A stretch of DNA of 64,000 bases from Embiotoca jacksoni (GCA_022577435.1 JAKOON010000002.1:1240001-1304000); one strand, 5' to 3'; shown: positions 51,342-64,000, counted from the first letter of the stretch. Numbers and translations: made by a program. Notes: a model not told the origin generated them from the sequence alone.

Positions 51342-52204
51342 TACATGCACAGCAGATCAGTGCTTAAATATCCGTGTGCTTTAAGTCCTTCCAAAGATTA
51401 AAGCTGGTTGACAAAATAATTTAAAGCAGAAATAAAATATTTCTGGGAAAGTGCAGATCATTATATGTTCACCAGTAATCCCTCACATAAGTTATAATAT
51501 GAACTTTCCCAGAATCACAGCAGTGATGCATTCACCTCATAACAGCAGAATATAAACTGGCTAAACAGACTGTGCGATCATGAGTATCAAGCTGGAAACT
51601 TAACAGTAAGAATACTGAATATTTTTCTCAGCATGAATGCATCTCCATGTATCGGACTCACTGTCTGTGACAGATTAAATAAAAGCCTGAGTTAAAGTTT
51701 CAGTGTATTCTTTCCTTTCTATTAATAGAAAAGGCACACATGGTGATTAAAACCAAAACTGGCAGCTCTGAATGAGGTTGTTTCTCAGCCTCATGTGACT
51801 CCTGGGAGGAGAGAAAACAAGCGATCTGGATGGGGAGACTAAACATGAGCTAACAGGCTGGTGCTCGCAACTGAAGAACGCCAACTTTAACTCATTAAAG
51901 ATCAATTATGTAATCAAGAGGTGAAAACAGAGAGGAGGAGGAGAGAGCACTGAAAAAATAAGAAGGTGATGGAAAATATTCTGCAAGCTGCTGTGGCAAA
52001 AAAAAAATCAGAAAAATGCTCCACTGCATCAACTTACATTGTATTAACCAGAAAAGTATAAAAGCTATAAAAACACATTAGGACACAGCATGAGGTCTTG
52101 TCATTGGTCAAAGCCACAAGGCCTGTGTGAAATAAATATCCTCAGCAGCTCATTTTGGCAAGGCATTTGACCGACATTTATGACCATAGACTGTAACACA
52201 CTGC

Positions 52205-52750
52205 ACATGGTTTCCACTTCATTGTACGGCTCAACTCGACTCACCACTACTTGCCTGTTTTTGGTTTTCCGTCAGGCAAAAGTTGTGGTACCTGGTACTT
52301 TTTTTGGTATCACCGCTGTTCAGGTTTCAATCTAATCATGTCAATCCTAAAACATGATGGAAAAAGACTGCAGGCAACTGATTGGTCAAAAATAATCTTC
52401 ACTAGAATCATCACTGCGTGATCACATCATTGTGTCATTGTGTGATAATCGGGTGACGCGGGACATCCTTTACAAACCTGCCACTGCCAAGAGGCCAAAC
52501 TACTATAGCGGCAGGAATTTTCTGAAAACCTATAAAACCACACCATGATGAATAGATGAGGTGCAGACACTCCTCTGATTGATTGCTGACAGTGTGTGCA
52601 GCATTGAAGATGATGTCACAAACGTTTCCCGTGGCGAGGACCAGCTAAGCTGAGAGGATGCCCCCTGCAGTGGAAAACGAAATTCACCAAAAGGTCCCTG
52701 GTACAGAGCTGAGAATAGGAGAGTGAAGCCAAGCCGGTACCGTGCATTAG
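52205..52750. mobile_element. Non-autonomous DNA element (MITE), apparently full length
   Basis: The left end reads tttccacttcattgtacggc and the reverse complement of the right end reads tttctaatgcacggtaccgg, an imperfect inverted repeat continuing with CT.ACT spacing. GGTACCTGGTACTTTTT-type sequence near the left end is typical of a common fish repeat. No coding capacity. It shares internal sequence with 46330-46665. Confidence 0.6.
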
Positions 52751-52927
52751 AAATGCAAAACAAAAGCTCTACTTTTAGTTCGCTATTTTGCAACAAGGCT
52801 TCCAACTTAATCTGTGTAACTGGTGATTTGAGGTAAAGCATGACCCACTACTGGTTGACCCATCTGACTGCATCTTTGTTGCTGTACAACAATCCCACAG
52901 CTTCGTCCTTTATTCCAGATCAGATTC

Positions 52928-53078
52928 TCTATATATATATGCATACATATATATATATATATATATACACAGTATAGTTGGTTAAACTCTGCTCTGCAAA
53001 CGGAAAGGTGTGTAAACAGGTGGCAGATCACTGCAGCTCCTCACAACATCATATATATATATATACATATATATATAT
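52928..53078. repeat. Two (AT)n runs around duplication copy 1
   Basis: AT runs at about 52928-52967 and 53049-53078 (with gcat and catat interruptions) bracket the 75-bp unit at 52977-53051. Confidence 0.85.
52977..53051. repeat. 75-bp direct duplication, copy 1
   Basis: gttggttaaactctgctctg through tcctcacaacatc is repeated at 53573-53647 with only two A/G differences. This copy is flanked on both sides by (AT)n runs (about 52928-52967 and 53049-53078). Confidence 0.85.
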
Positions 53079-53572
53079 GAAATGTGTCTGGGTAAACTAA
53101 CCCCTGCTGTACTGTAGGAGAGACAAACATATGTGTTTGCAGTGGTCCACATGTGTTCACGAGTATATCAGAGCTGCGGGGCTGATTGACCTGCAAATTT
53201 ATACATTTTGTTAAAAGCATGAATTCTAAAAAAATAATGAAATAAAAGCAAAAGTAGGAACTGCACCACATTTGCATTAAAATTGCTTTTGTGTTAAAAG
53301 CATATTCTCATTGTCTAATATGCTGTGTCGATTAATAGTTTCTCAAATGTTTGTAAATGTGCATTTTAGTGGCCGTTAACTCACTTTAAAGGGGAAAAAC
53401 TGATTGCAATGAACTTGCATTACATTTGTCTTTCATTAAAGCTGTTAACGTGTCTGTTTTATTCTATTAAAATGAGCTATTTTAATAGAAGTAAGCCCTA
53501 CACCAATTAGATGCTACTTAGCTTGACATGTACTGCAAAGTTACATTATGAAAATTGATGTTGGCCTAAAAA

Positions 53573-53647
53573 GTTGGTTAAACTCTGCTCTGCAAACGGA
53601 AAGGTGTGTAAACAGGTGGCGGATCACTGCGGCTCCTCACAACATCA
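53573..53647. repeat. 75-bp direct duplication, copy 2
   Basis: Second copy, same orientation, start-to-start distance 596 bp. It lacks the flanking AT runs of copy 1. Confidence 0.85.
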
Positions 53648-54683
53648 CGCTCATTAAAATAGAGAACAGAATGAGAGACAGCAGAGCAGAAACTGGACTG
53701 ACCCTCGATTCGGAGAAACACACTGAATCAGGCACAACAGGCAACCCGAGGAAAACAAGCTGTTTTGCAATTATAGTGGAGAAAAAATAAAATGAAAAAA
53801 GATGAGACAAATCAGTGTGCAATTCCTGCTGTATATGTGTCGAGTGAAGGGAAAAGTGAAGCAGTAATCATTATGGTTTTGATACGTTGCTGTGTAATGA
53901 ATGCAATTTCATTTTGGTCACAGTCTGTGTTGGGAATGTATGGAGTCACAGCGTCATGCCAATAAAGCATCCGGTGAATTCATGGGAACTCGGAAAGACA
54001 GAGAGAGAGAGAGAGAGTCTTTGTGTTTTTCATTATTCTGAAGATGAAAAAGCTGCAGTAGAGAGGCGAGCTGTCCGGCGATGCTGGCACTCCTCACAGG
54101 AACACGCTCATTAATACAGGAAGCTTGAATGAGCTGAAACCTCCTGCTACTTTTCTGCTAACAAACACGAGAATCGACTGAACACCTGCGTCATATTCTC
54201 CGCCGGGTAATGAGAAATACTCCGTCACGGGCTGACTCGCCTTCTCTCCGTATCTCTCTCTCTGGTCATTCAATTCAATCAGCGTGCTGAGAGAGACAGA
54301 TGAGATCAGAGCTTTGACCTCTACTCATGAGCAGTCATCTCATCTCGGAACAACACGCGCACACATTTAAAGACAAGGGGGTCTATTTGAGGAAATGACA
54401 TCATCATCAGCCGCGGTGTCACTGGGGGTCAAGGCTGGCTGGGACCCGTCTCATCACGGCGGAGATTATCCCGGCGAATGGTTATTACACACCTTGTGAG
54501 GGATTGCTACCAAGAGGGTGACTACAGATACACCCCCTCTTCAGTCAGCACGCCATCCCCCCACTCCCCTATCCCCCTTCCTCCCTCACTCCCGAGCTGG
54601 ATTGATAAGCGCGGCCCATTACTGACAGATGGATGAAGCAGATTATAGAACGCTCCATTAGTGTCACTTCATATAGGTGGGCG

Positions 54684-54685
<2 letters not shown>

Positions 54686-54776
<91 letters not shown>

Positions 54777-54798
54777 TGTGTGTGTGTGTGGGTGTGTG
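54686..54798. repeat. Compound (GT)n(GTGC)n(GT)n microsatellite
   Basis: About 36 GT units, then about 5 GTGC units, then GT again. Confidence 0.95.
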
Positions 54799-56275
54799 CA
54801 GTAAAGAGGGATGCACAGGAGCAGGAGAAAGGTGTGAGGATTAACCTGGCACTTGTCTCTGATTGTAGTGGCGGCTGCAGGGAACTTAAAGGTTGTCTGC
54901 AGCAGAATTGATTGAAACGAGAACCATCGAAATCGGAGATCTGACTGTTAACACGTAAAGATATTTTTAACCTACTTAAAATGCATAATTCATGCAGCGT
55001 GCTGATTGATCACACGTGAAGTTTAACACCCCTTGTAGTATACACATATCTGAGTGCTCGACTACAATGTCGCACGCTATTATTCAGGAATGCACTGCTA
55101 CACAGCCACCCATTAAAAGTTTGATCGTATTATTAGATCAGGTGAGATGTTGCTCAAAGGTGAAAATAAATTCAGAAAAACACTAATTGTTAAAAAGACT
55201 AACACATAATTAGCACTCAGTTTATGAAGGTTTAATTAAATGTAAAATCTGCACTCTGCAGCATTAAAGTGCAGGCGTGTGCGAATGCAAAGTGCAAACC
55301 TGCACTTTGCCAGAAGTCCAAAAAGCATTTTCTTCACGTTGTTTCAGGTTGCATCGTGATTGCCTGTTCACACCCGGCAATGCAACGCAGAAGAAAACCA
55401 GACAAAGAGTGTGCAGCCATGACAATGAATCCATGAGGCTGTATTCACTGTACATTTGAGTGGTGCTTTGAGCACGCTTACATTTGCTCATTAACCCTGA
55501 ACACAGAGTACAGCTGAGGCCAAAGGGGATGCCATGGGGTTAGCAGGTATAATCAAAGTGCTAAACAAACTGCTGATGGCACTGGATGAAAATATTTGTA
55601 CTATTTGTGGAGGAATTTTTATTCATCACTGGGCCTCCCTGTCTCAATCAATCAGCTTTCTGCCTCATCAGGATTCCCTGCCTCGTGGGGTCACAATGAT
55701 CTCCTGATCTGTTATGTAACGTCTGTTACAGCCACAGAGAGAGACAGCCTGGTGTTCCCAGACTGACCAAGTTTAATGGCTGGGTCTGGCATTTCCTAAT
55801 CAGGGACTATGTAGACTGTAGGGAATAAAACCATAGCAGAGATCTGAGATAACCATCCTCAGGGGTGGATTGTTAATATACCTTAACACTTGTGACTGTC
55901 TCTCCTCGATCCAGCCTGTCACTATATATTGCTGTATAAGACATCAAGTCGGTCTCCTGAGGCTTCTTTCAGTGAAGAAGAGCAGCTCCATGATTGCCAT
56001 TACACGATGATTACAGTTACTACACTGATTACAATCCTGATTCCTGACACGAGAAGACCAGCGTCCAATCCGTTGTTGTCGAGACACTTCGCTACAAACC
56101 AAGAATCTCACCTCTGTGAACAATCAAGTTGTACTCTATGACTTGTATGAACTGCAAAAGCCTCTGATACAAATGTTTGATTATATTTCCCACAGAGGGA
56201 TGGACATCCGGTGGGTGGACTTCATTAACTGCTCGGCTGCTCCTCAGTATCACTCGCAAAGACAGGACAACATGC

Positions 56276-56290
56276 ACACACACACACGCA

Positions 56291-56380
<90 letters not shown>

Positions 56381-56412
56381 CACACGAACGCACACACACA
56401 GACACACAGAGA
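56276..56412. repeat. Compound (CA)n(CGCA)n(CA)n microsatellite
   Basis: CA repeats with a central block of about 6 CGCA units near 56345-56370. Confidence 0.95.
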
Positions 56413-57234
56413 CCACATGTGTGGCCAATGATGCATGTACAGACACATAATACACTCCAGAGACGGTGACCATGACTCCCGTGTGTCTGCGTGCTTCATT
56501 ATAAGCCGTTGCCACACCCATCTACCTTGACCTGAGACTGTATTGCTGCAGCACAGAGGGTCTCTCTTTTATTTCCTCCTCTCATTCCCTCTCCATCCTA
56601 TTCCCCAGACGAGTGTGTTATTAACCCCAATGGAACCGGTGGGAAGGTGATTCACCTCCGTTAAGATAATGTCGCCCATCCTCACCTCATCTGTTGGCTA
56701 ATGGAGCCTGGAGGACTGAATGACGCAGAGCAGGAGGGATATTTAATCCTCGGACCAAAATGACTCAGTGTCATCAGACGTAAGAAAAAAAAAGAAGGTA
56801 TTTAAAGGTTCAAGAATTACTTTTCATATCTAGTTATGTTTAGTAAAGCGCGTTATAAAATGCATAATATACTGCTAATGCTTCTGCGGATTAATGTATG
56901 TGTGCATCACAAGGACACATTTGCATCAATGTGTGAAGAAAAACTGATAAGAAAAAGCTGCTTTTAACACATTCCCAGTCCATAACTCTAATTTATGCGC
57001 TATCTATATTTAAATATACTCAATAATTAAGTTCATTACATGGCCTAAGGTTGCTCCATGTCATTAGGTGATGCTCTAAATGGATTGTGGGAGTTGGAGT
57101 TTGCTCGCGGGGTGAGCACTGGGTCCTTTTAGCCTGCGGTGACCTGTGATCGATGGAGACCTGGCACAGTTTTAGCCGTTAACGCTGCTGTTATAAAGCT
57201 GCAAGCAACAACCACCACTCTGCTCTCCTCTACT

Positions 57235-57520
57235 TAACTAGAGGTCTCTCTCCCCCCTCTCTCACCTCTCCTTGCTCCTCACTTTGCTCTCCCTCCGTCA
57301 TGCCAGTCTCCCTCTGTCACATTTCTCATCTGCTCCCTTGCTCCAGCATCTTCCTCTCTCCTGGCTCCGCCGCCCTCGCTTCCTCTCTCTGTCTCATCCA
57401 TCTGTCTGCTTTTAATCTCTCCCTCTCTCTGTCTCCCTGTCTCCCTGTCTCACTGTCTCACTGTCTCCCTCTCCCTTCTCTGTTCACTTTCATCCCTCTC
57501 TCTCTCTCTCTCTCTCGCTG
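57235..57520. repeat. Pyrimidine-rich block with CTCC/CTGT minisatellite-like repeats
   Basis: Strongly C/T-biased plus strand with repeated ctccctgt and ctcactgt units (about 57430-57470) and a (CT)n run near 57494-57516. Confidence 0.75.
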
Positions 57521-57786
57521 CTGTTGACTGACAGTACAGTTAAACTGTTATTGGCTTCTGCAGTGGAAGCAAAGCAGCAGCACCGCAGCTTGGCAGCACA
57601 AAAAGAGGAAAATGTGTTTTGTGTGTAGTGTTGCAAAGTCAAATATAAAAAGTATACGATTCAAATGAATTGTTCTAAAGCTGAAAAAGTTCCAAAGCGC
57701 TGGTAGTGAAAGGAGGATGGGGTGAGGGGTAGAAGAAAAAAAAAAGGTTGACTGTACCGTAGTATTTCAAGCCAATTCAATAAAAA

Positions 57787-57789
57787 CAC

Positions 57790-57880
<91 letters not shown>
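57787..57880. repeat. (AC)47 microsatellite
   Basis: Near-uninterrupted AC tract. Confidence 0.95.
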
Positions 57881-57882
<2 letters not shown>

Positions 57883-58847
57883 TTTCAGTCTTTTATAACA
57901 TGCACCAACAAGAACACACGCACACATGCTGTTTCCAGTCTGCTGTACCTTCCTGAAACTAGGTTGTGAAATGTGAGTAAGGAGAATCATTCACAGCTGT
58001 TAATTTCAACATTAAGTTTAATTTCATTCATTATGAATTGGAAGTCAGCGACTCTGGCCAGGAAGTGATATTGTGTTTAAGTACCTTGGCTTATGTTGGC
58101 TAACCGACTGGCTGGAAATGAAAGCAATATGCGAGTATTCATTTCATACCGATGATGGTAAAACCATTAAGACAAGAGTTAGATTAAAGTCTGTTTACAG
58201 CTTTAATGAAATATCCAATTTAGCTATTTCAATAAAGGCAGTGATTTAATCAATTTTGTTTCAGTATATTTCATTTACAACTTCTAAACTGTGTTTGTGC
58301 TACTTTCAATCCAATAAATCTGCTGTGAGATAAAGTGACTCTTTGCTTTCTCTCTCCTCTCTTCGACTGTCACAATGACAACAAAGCAGCTTCAAATATT
58401 AGATGATTTCACAGCAATTTGAACCTCACTTTTAGACAGCTGGTAAAATTGCCAACAAGAAGGAGGCATCACAGTTGTCACTACCGATCTATCTGCCCAC
58501 AGGAAAGCCTAGTAGCTGTTGCAACTCTAGTCTGACCATGTTGTTTTTGAGTCACGAAACTAGACAAGACCGGTGTTCCACCGAGAGCAGCTGCTCGAAC
58601 CCTGAATCCATGAGCACTGGTTTAACATGCGATCCTTCCACATCCTCATAATAATGCTCCTTTACAATTCTCTACCTTGCAGCTTGCCAACATGGGCCCC
58701 ATGAAATGGCCCCCCACTGTATCAGACAGCATGACTCAGCTCTATACTAAAATAACATAGATAACGCACACAAACAAGTGTTCAACTCAAATCCACTTGG
58801 ATAAAAACCCGTCATAAACATTCATACAACATGACACATTTACTTGC

Positions 58848-58850
<3 letters not shown>

Positions 58851-58945
<95 letters not shown>

Positions 58946-58967
58946 TGTGTGTGTGTGCGTGCGCGCC
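58851..58967. repeat. Compound (GT)n(GTGC)16(GT)n microsatellite
   Basis: About 16 GT units, then about 16 GTGC (CGTG) units at roughly 58881-58946, then GT and gcgcgc. Confidence 0.95.
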
Positions 58968-59642
58968 CTCCCTTAATGTGCATGTGTGTGTGTGTGTACC
59001 CTTGCGCACGGCAGGACACTTCCACCATCTCGCTTCGTCACAAATTACCTCATTAAATTTCATTGCATTAAAGCCACTTTTATGAATTTAGCGTAGTCCC
59101 AGGCCCATTGTTCGCCTGCAAATGAGATTAAAGTAACATTTGCCTTTCTCCCCGCTTTCAATTATATTTCTGGAAGGACAGTTCGGGCACAGCGCCTTAA
59201 TGAGGAGAGAGGAAAAATAAGAGAAAAATGGTGCATTCAAGGCACTTTGGACATTTTCTAAATTAAGACTACTTAGCACCACATTCAGGAAATTCAGATT
59301 TCCTTTCCTGTAGTTGCTATTAGGGTTTATCATTTCATATTTGTTATGTCAACAGTCTCTTGTTTTTTCTGAAGAATTTAGATTTTTTTTTTTTGGTCAT
59401 TACTGGTAAAACGATCTGGAGTGACACAGAAATATATGGCATCCGCATAAAAACACAGTGAGTGGTTTTGTCCTCCCATTCACATGAATTACTTATACAT
59501 TTCTGTGTGTGCGTTTTCTGTTATCAGCCTCTATCATGAGCTCCTGTAGGGATGCAGTGCAATAAAGCAGAGGGAGCTGAGGTGCACTTTAAGGCTCCCC
59601 TAACACAATGCAGATTACAACAATTAACAGCATATCAGCATA

Positions 59643-59644
<2 letters not shown>

Positions 59645-59726
<82 letters not shown>
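59645..59726. repeat. (CA)n microsatellite
   Basis: CA tract of about 40 units with caaaca at each end. Confidence 0.95.
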
Positions 59727-61255
59727 TACGATGAGCAATGGTCAATGATATCATGTTGCTAGGCAACAGATTCCAGTCCTGGCAGTAAAATGCTGTTTTT
59801 TGGCACTGCTGAAGAACCTTTACTCCAGGAAGTAAAACTTGAAATACTGGAGGCTTGAATATATTAGAACATGTCGAAGTGACACAAGCCATCCTCCCTC
59901 TGGGCTGAATGCCTTGGGAGGAGTTTTTTATTTTATTTTATTTTGTTCACTCTGGCAAAATCATTGATTTAATTTGTAATGATCTGTTCAAATTCAAATC
60001 TCTACAGCTGAAATGACTATTCGATCAATTCACGAGTGAATGGACAGACATTTTTTTTTACGAATCAATTGAATTATAAGAAGCAAAAATAAAAATTATT
60101 TGGTTCCTCTTTCTCAAAGAGTTTTGTTTTCATGAAATTCTAAATTCTCTGTTATTGTTGTTTTCTCTTTTTGGTGGAGGTCACCTTGGAGTATGAGAAC
60201 TTCTGATATATATGTTCCACTATTTTAACAGATCTTGGTGGCAGAATTATAATTTAATTAATCACAACAGTGACAAAAAGATAAATAGACAATGAGAATG
60301 ATCATAAAAGAACAAAATCGTAAGTCACTCCACAAGGCAGTGGAAGTTCAGCAATTCTGCAACTTTTTGTTTTAAAGTAATTTGTGCAAAGAGAAATGGA
60401 TATTCCATGTGGTAAAAAAAAAAAAAAGAAAAAAAGACAGAGACCGAATGTGTTCAAAAGTAAAAAGAACTTTAAACTAGTACTTTTTGCCCTGGAATCC
60501 ACAGAAAATAAAGAGTGACACTTGTTTCATGAAAAGTAGAAACCAGACTACAACCCTCCAGATGGAGGTTTCTTTATTACTCTCACTCCTCCACAATAAA
60601 CGGGGCCCTCCAACCGTCAGCCGAGTCAACAGCCACAGCCAGCAAGGAGCATTGTATGGACAGAAAGAAGCTGGTCACCAGTCGGCCAACTTTACGGGAC
60701 AAGTGGGTTTTGTTGGAGAGTTGAAGCCTATAGCAGGTCCATGTGAAAGCCTGTGTGGAGAGGCTTATGTGGCTGATCTGCATGTGAAAAACAAGAACTT
60801 CACACGCGCATTATACAAGGCTTTGACCCCCTCAAAGAAATGGATACACACACATGTACACACACATACACACACTCAAACAGCAAACAAGAAGAGATGG
60901 CGGGAGGGAGAGTGATGGCCCACTACAAAATCTAACGACAAAGCCATATGATTTTATTTCTCCAGGATTTGGAAACATTACATGCTGCTTTTCTTGGTGG
61001 TTTTTCATTCCACAATTTCTAAATTGTATCAAATTTGAATCAAATGAATCCAATTATTGTGGCCAGACTAATACTTTTGCAGGTGTGCAATTTTTCTTTC
61101 AGTGCATGAGGTTTAAAAAAAGAAAACAGACCACCTACGCCAACAAAGACAACAATAAACAGCGAGGGAGACTTGTGCGACCGTGGAATCCCAATTTGTT
61201 CCCTGTTGTTGCACCAGCCAGAGCACCATTGATGGAGTCTACTTTTGCAATTGTT

Positions 61256-61257
<2 letters not shown>

Positions 61258-61339
<82 letters not shown>

Positions 61340-61397
61340 GTGTGTGTGTGCGTGTGCGCATGTGCGCATGTGTGCGCGTGTGCGTGCGTGTGTGTGT
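61258..61397. repeat. Compound (GT)n(GC)n alternating purine-pyrimidine tract
   Basis: About 33 GT units, then gcgcgcgcg, GT repeats and gtgcgcat units; alternating purine-pyrimidine over 140 bases, with Z-DNA potential. Confidence 0.95.
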
Positions 61398-62061
61398 TTT
61401 ATAGAATATCAGCAGTCCCCTTTTACATCTGTGAATTCAACTCATCTGTATTCGTCAAGGCTCCGGCATCACTCACAGCCAAAATCCTTCTCCAATGGCG
61501 TCCCTCTCAACGCCCTCCAGCTCCAAAAATAAATCTAAAAACACAAGAACCCCCCCTTCCTGTTTTAAAACTCCTGTAGTAAGGGACTCGGTTCATAACT
61601 TTCTCTGCAGGTTTTATCCCAAGGCCTGCTATCCCTTTTTCCATGCCTCCTCCTCTTTCTTTTCACTAACTCCTCCTTCCTCTGCATTTCTAAACTTGCT
61701 TATTTCCCTCTTCGCTCCCTCTTCGTTTCTTATTTTCAAATAACGCCTTTTCCTTATAGCTTCTTTTGATCCTCATAACTTCTCTTCATCCCATTTGATG
61801 TGTGTGTATAGAAGCTGTTATGTTGAGAAGTACAAATGTATGTGTATAAGTGCATGTGTGTGTGTGTGGTAGAATATGTGCACTGGTTAATGATCCTGCA
61901 CATTTTGGGAGTGTGTGACAGTATGCATTCAGGTGTAGGGGGAGTGTCATTATTTCTGTGTTTATGCCCCTCTTCTATGTACATGTAGAAAATGTGCTTT
62001 TGTCAGTAATGTACCATGCATCGGTGTCTACATTTTTCTCTGTATGCGTGTTTGCATCTGC

Positions 62062-62098
62062 ATGCATGCATGTGTGCGTGTGTGTGTGTGTGTGTGTT
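62062..62098. repeat. (GCAT)n(GT)n microsatellite
   Basis: gcatgcatgcatg followed by GT repeats. Confidence 0.85.
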
Positions 62099-62642
62099 TG
62101 ATAAGGTGGAAGGCTGGCAGATATGACACACCTCATCTTCCTTTCCGTAGGCCTCTGTTTTAATCTGGCAAAACAGGCTGTGCGTGTAATGACCTTTAGA
62201 AAGGGTGAAGATAAGTAGATGAGGCTGAGTGTGAGGCGGGTTGAGTTACTGTATAGAAGAGCCAGAACTGAAATAAGGGGGTGGATGACAGAGGGAGGAA
62301 GATAAATGGATGAGAGGATGGGATAAAGTGGAGCATTTAAGGAGATATATGCAGACAGAGGGCTGAAAACATGGGGGATGAAGGGAATTTGAAACCAGCG
62401 GGATACAAACCTTCACTTTTACATCCTCATGCAAGTGGCTGCATTTCTGTGAAGATGTCATTTCCACTTTATTAAACATATTTACATGGTTGTGCAAATA
62501 CCTCATGGTCAGTTAAGACCTTTATTACCCCGAGCGTCTGATGGATGTACTTTTCAGAATATTAACAATGTCATACATATAGGCCACTCCTTCCACCGAT
62601 AGCCCCTTTGTAAAATGTACATTGAGACACAATGTCAACATA

Positions 62643-63590
62643 CAAGGTGTGTGCAAAAAGTTCAGAATGTTCATGTTGCGCAGGGAGAAGCAATAACTCT
62701 CAGGATTAAACATGTTACATCGCTTGATTAACATGACCACCTGTGTTACCCGTGTTTTTGTGACCACTGGTATGTTTTGCATCTGTGATTCAACCATGGA
62801 CCTAAAACCTGAGCAGAGCGCACATCAAATTTTGTGTCAAACGCAAGAAATTGGCAACAAAGAATGTTTAAAAAAGCAAACAGCAAGGAAGCAATGAGCC
62901 GGGCGAGGTGTTTTTAGTGGCATTCGCATTTCAAAAGGGGCAGATTGCCCAAGACCAAAGAAGGTCATTGCAGTTGTATCTTATGTTTTTCCTTCGTGTG
63001 AGTTTTGTTCATAATCTTTATGTTGCATGAACAGGAATGAGTCTGCTTTTTCCCTTTTTTTTTTTTCTGTCACCCCCCAAAATATCCCTCCCTAGAGAGT
63101 CCCACAAATGATGCTGGTTCTGCTTTTGTACTTCTCGTCTTGGTTTTCTCTGGCATCTGGGGGGTTGTGCACCATGAATTCTTCCCTTAGGGTCAGACGG
63201 TCAAGGTTGAGGTCTAACTGTGACTTTGTGAGGCATCTAAAAGTAAACAGTTGGTGCCGAACTGTGCGGTGATGGCAACATGATAACTTGTACAACAACA
63301 CAATCATCGCTTCCCACTCACCCTATTGGTCAGTTTTGGGTCTCAGACATTTCTTCCTGTTCCCCAAAATGAAGTTCAAGCTGAAGAGTGACCGTTAAGA
63401 GGGACATCCAATGTGAACCTCAGATGGTGATTGACAAGCTTATAGAATGTGATTTCAAGGTAGTGTTCAAAGCACTTGGAGTATGGTATCGGTTCACGTG
63501 TACTTTGAAGGGGATGGCACTCAGATTTAAACCAGGTACAGTTTTCGGTTGCAATAGGGGGCAGTCTTTGTCATTTCTGATCGCACCTTG
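62643..63590 (+). mobile_element. Mariner (Tc1/mariner) element, degenerate, with both inverted ends and TA target duplication
   Basis: The left end reads TA-CAAGGTGTGTGCAAAA and the right end is its imperfect inverse, gatcgCACCTTG-TA. TA duplications lie at 62641-62642 and 63591-63592. Inside, in changing frames, are pieces of a mariner transposase: MDLKPEQSAHQILC (N-terminal helix-turn-helix start, 62797), GVVHHEFFP with GQTV (about 63160-63200), the catalytic HDN (63279-63287), FFLFPKMKFKLK (about 63350-63385) and YFEGDGTQ (63501-63524). Stops and frameshifts make it inactive. It is 948 bp against about 1.3 kb for a full mariner, and the part carrying the first catalytic aspartate was not recognised. 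Confidence 0.85.
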
Positions 63591-64000
63591 TAGGCATTCA
63601 AAAATCATCGACAAAAAACTGAACAACTGAAAACAGAATTCTCAGTATCCTGCCAGAAGTCTCATGACATGAGTCTCGAAAGAAAAGTATAAAAACAGGC
63701 CATGGTTTAAAGGGTTAATATTCGCTGCTGTGGACTATAACAGAATAACATGAAGCCTGAGTGAGCACCAATTTCTATGCAGTGCTGTGTTTGTCTGTGT
63801 TTCCATTTTGGTTGTAGCTGTTACGATATCTGCGCTTTTTAAACCTCCACACCTTGAAACTGTAGTGCTGCGCTACATCCCCCGATACCTTCCTCACTCT
63901 AAATTGCTTTCCCAGGCACTTTGCTCTCATGTGGTCGGTCAGCGTTTGCAGGGATATCAGACTTTGTCGAAACACGCGGGACGTCTCAACTTTGATGCTC

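Noticed and set aside
58851..58967. CRISPR-like or telomere-like array
   Set aside because: It is a simple GT/GTGC tetranucleotide microsatellite with no spacers and no telomere repeat unit.
60487..60915. 142-codon plus-strand frame
   Set aside because: It has no recognisable domain, runs into a CA tract, and there is no supporting splice or promoter context.

Overview
This is a window of vertebrate, almost certainly teleost fish, genomic DNA. It has intron-dominated structure, very dense and long CA/GT microsatellites, and fish-type dispersed repeats (tRNA-derived SINE, mariner, hAT-like MITEs). There are no bacterial-style genes, operons, CRISPR arrays or ordinary tRNA/rRNA genes.

One protein-coding gene is recognisable. 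Five consecutive coding exons of an A-type plexin lie on the minus strand, at 30292-30423, 13316-13416, 9806-9929, 9358-9511 and 7876-7975. They join in frame (phases 0, 0, 2, 0, 1, leaving 2 bases at the end) and encode about 203 residues. The segment covers the end of the semaphorin domain, the first PSI domain, the following IPT-like stretch and the entry to the second PSI domain. Recalled family sequence fits plexin-A1 best. The 5' part of the gene (signal peptide, most of the sema domain) should lie above 64000, and the rest of the ectodomain, the membrane segment and the GAP domain below position 1.

Layout: 1-7875 is downstream intron with a decayed mariner copy. 7876-13416 holds four exons separated by introns of 1382, 294 and 3386 bp. 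13417-30291 is a 16.9 kb intron containing an intronless, broken enkurin-like pseudogene (25698-26590, minus), MITEs and several repeat fragments. 30292-30423 is the sema exon. 30424-64000 is 33.6 kb of upstream intron packed with microsatellites, a SINE, MITE copies and a second mariner with both ends preserved.

The most interesting signal concerns splicing. In the pre-mRNA sense the 16.9 kb intron has two long (AC)n tracts just downstream of its 5' splice site and a (GU)27 tract ending about 10 nt before its 3' splice site. These are complementary, and no adenosine lies between about 11 and 64 nt upstream of the 3' splice site. This is the (AC)m...(GT)n intron-bridging arrangement reported in fish. 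Between the two arms is a 65-bp exon-like segment with strong splice sites whose inclusion would put a stop codon six codons in, a candidate poison exon that the bridge would loop out.
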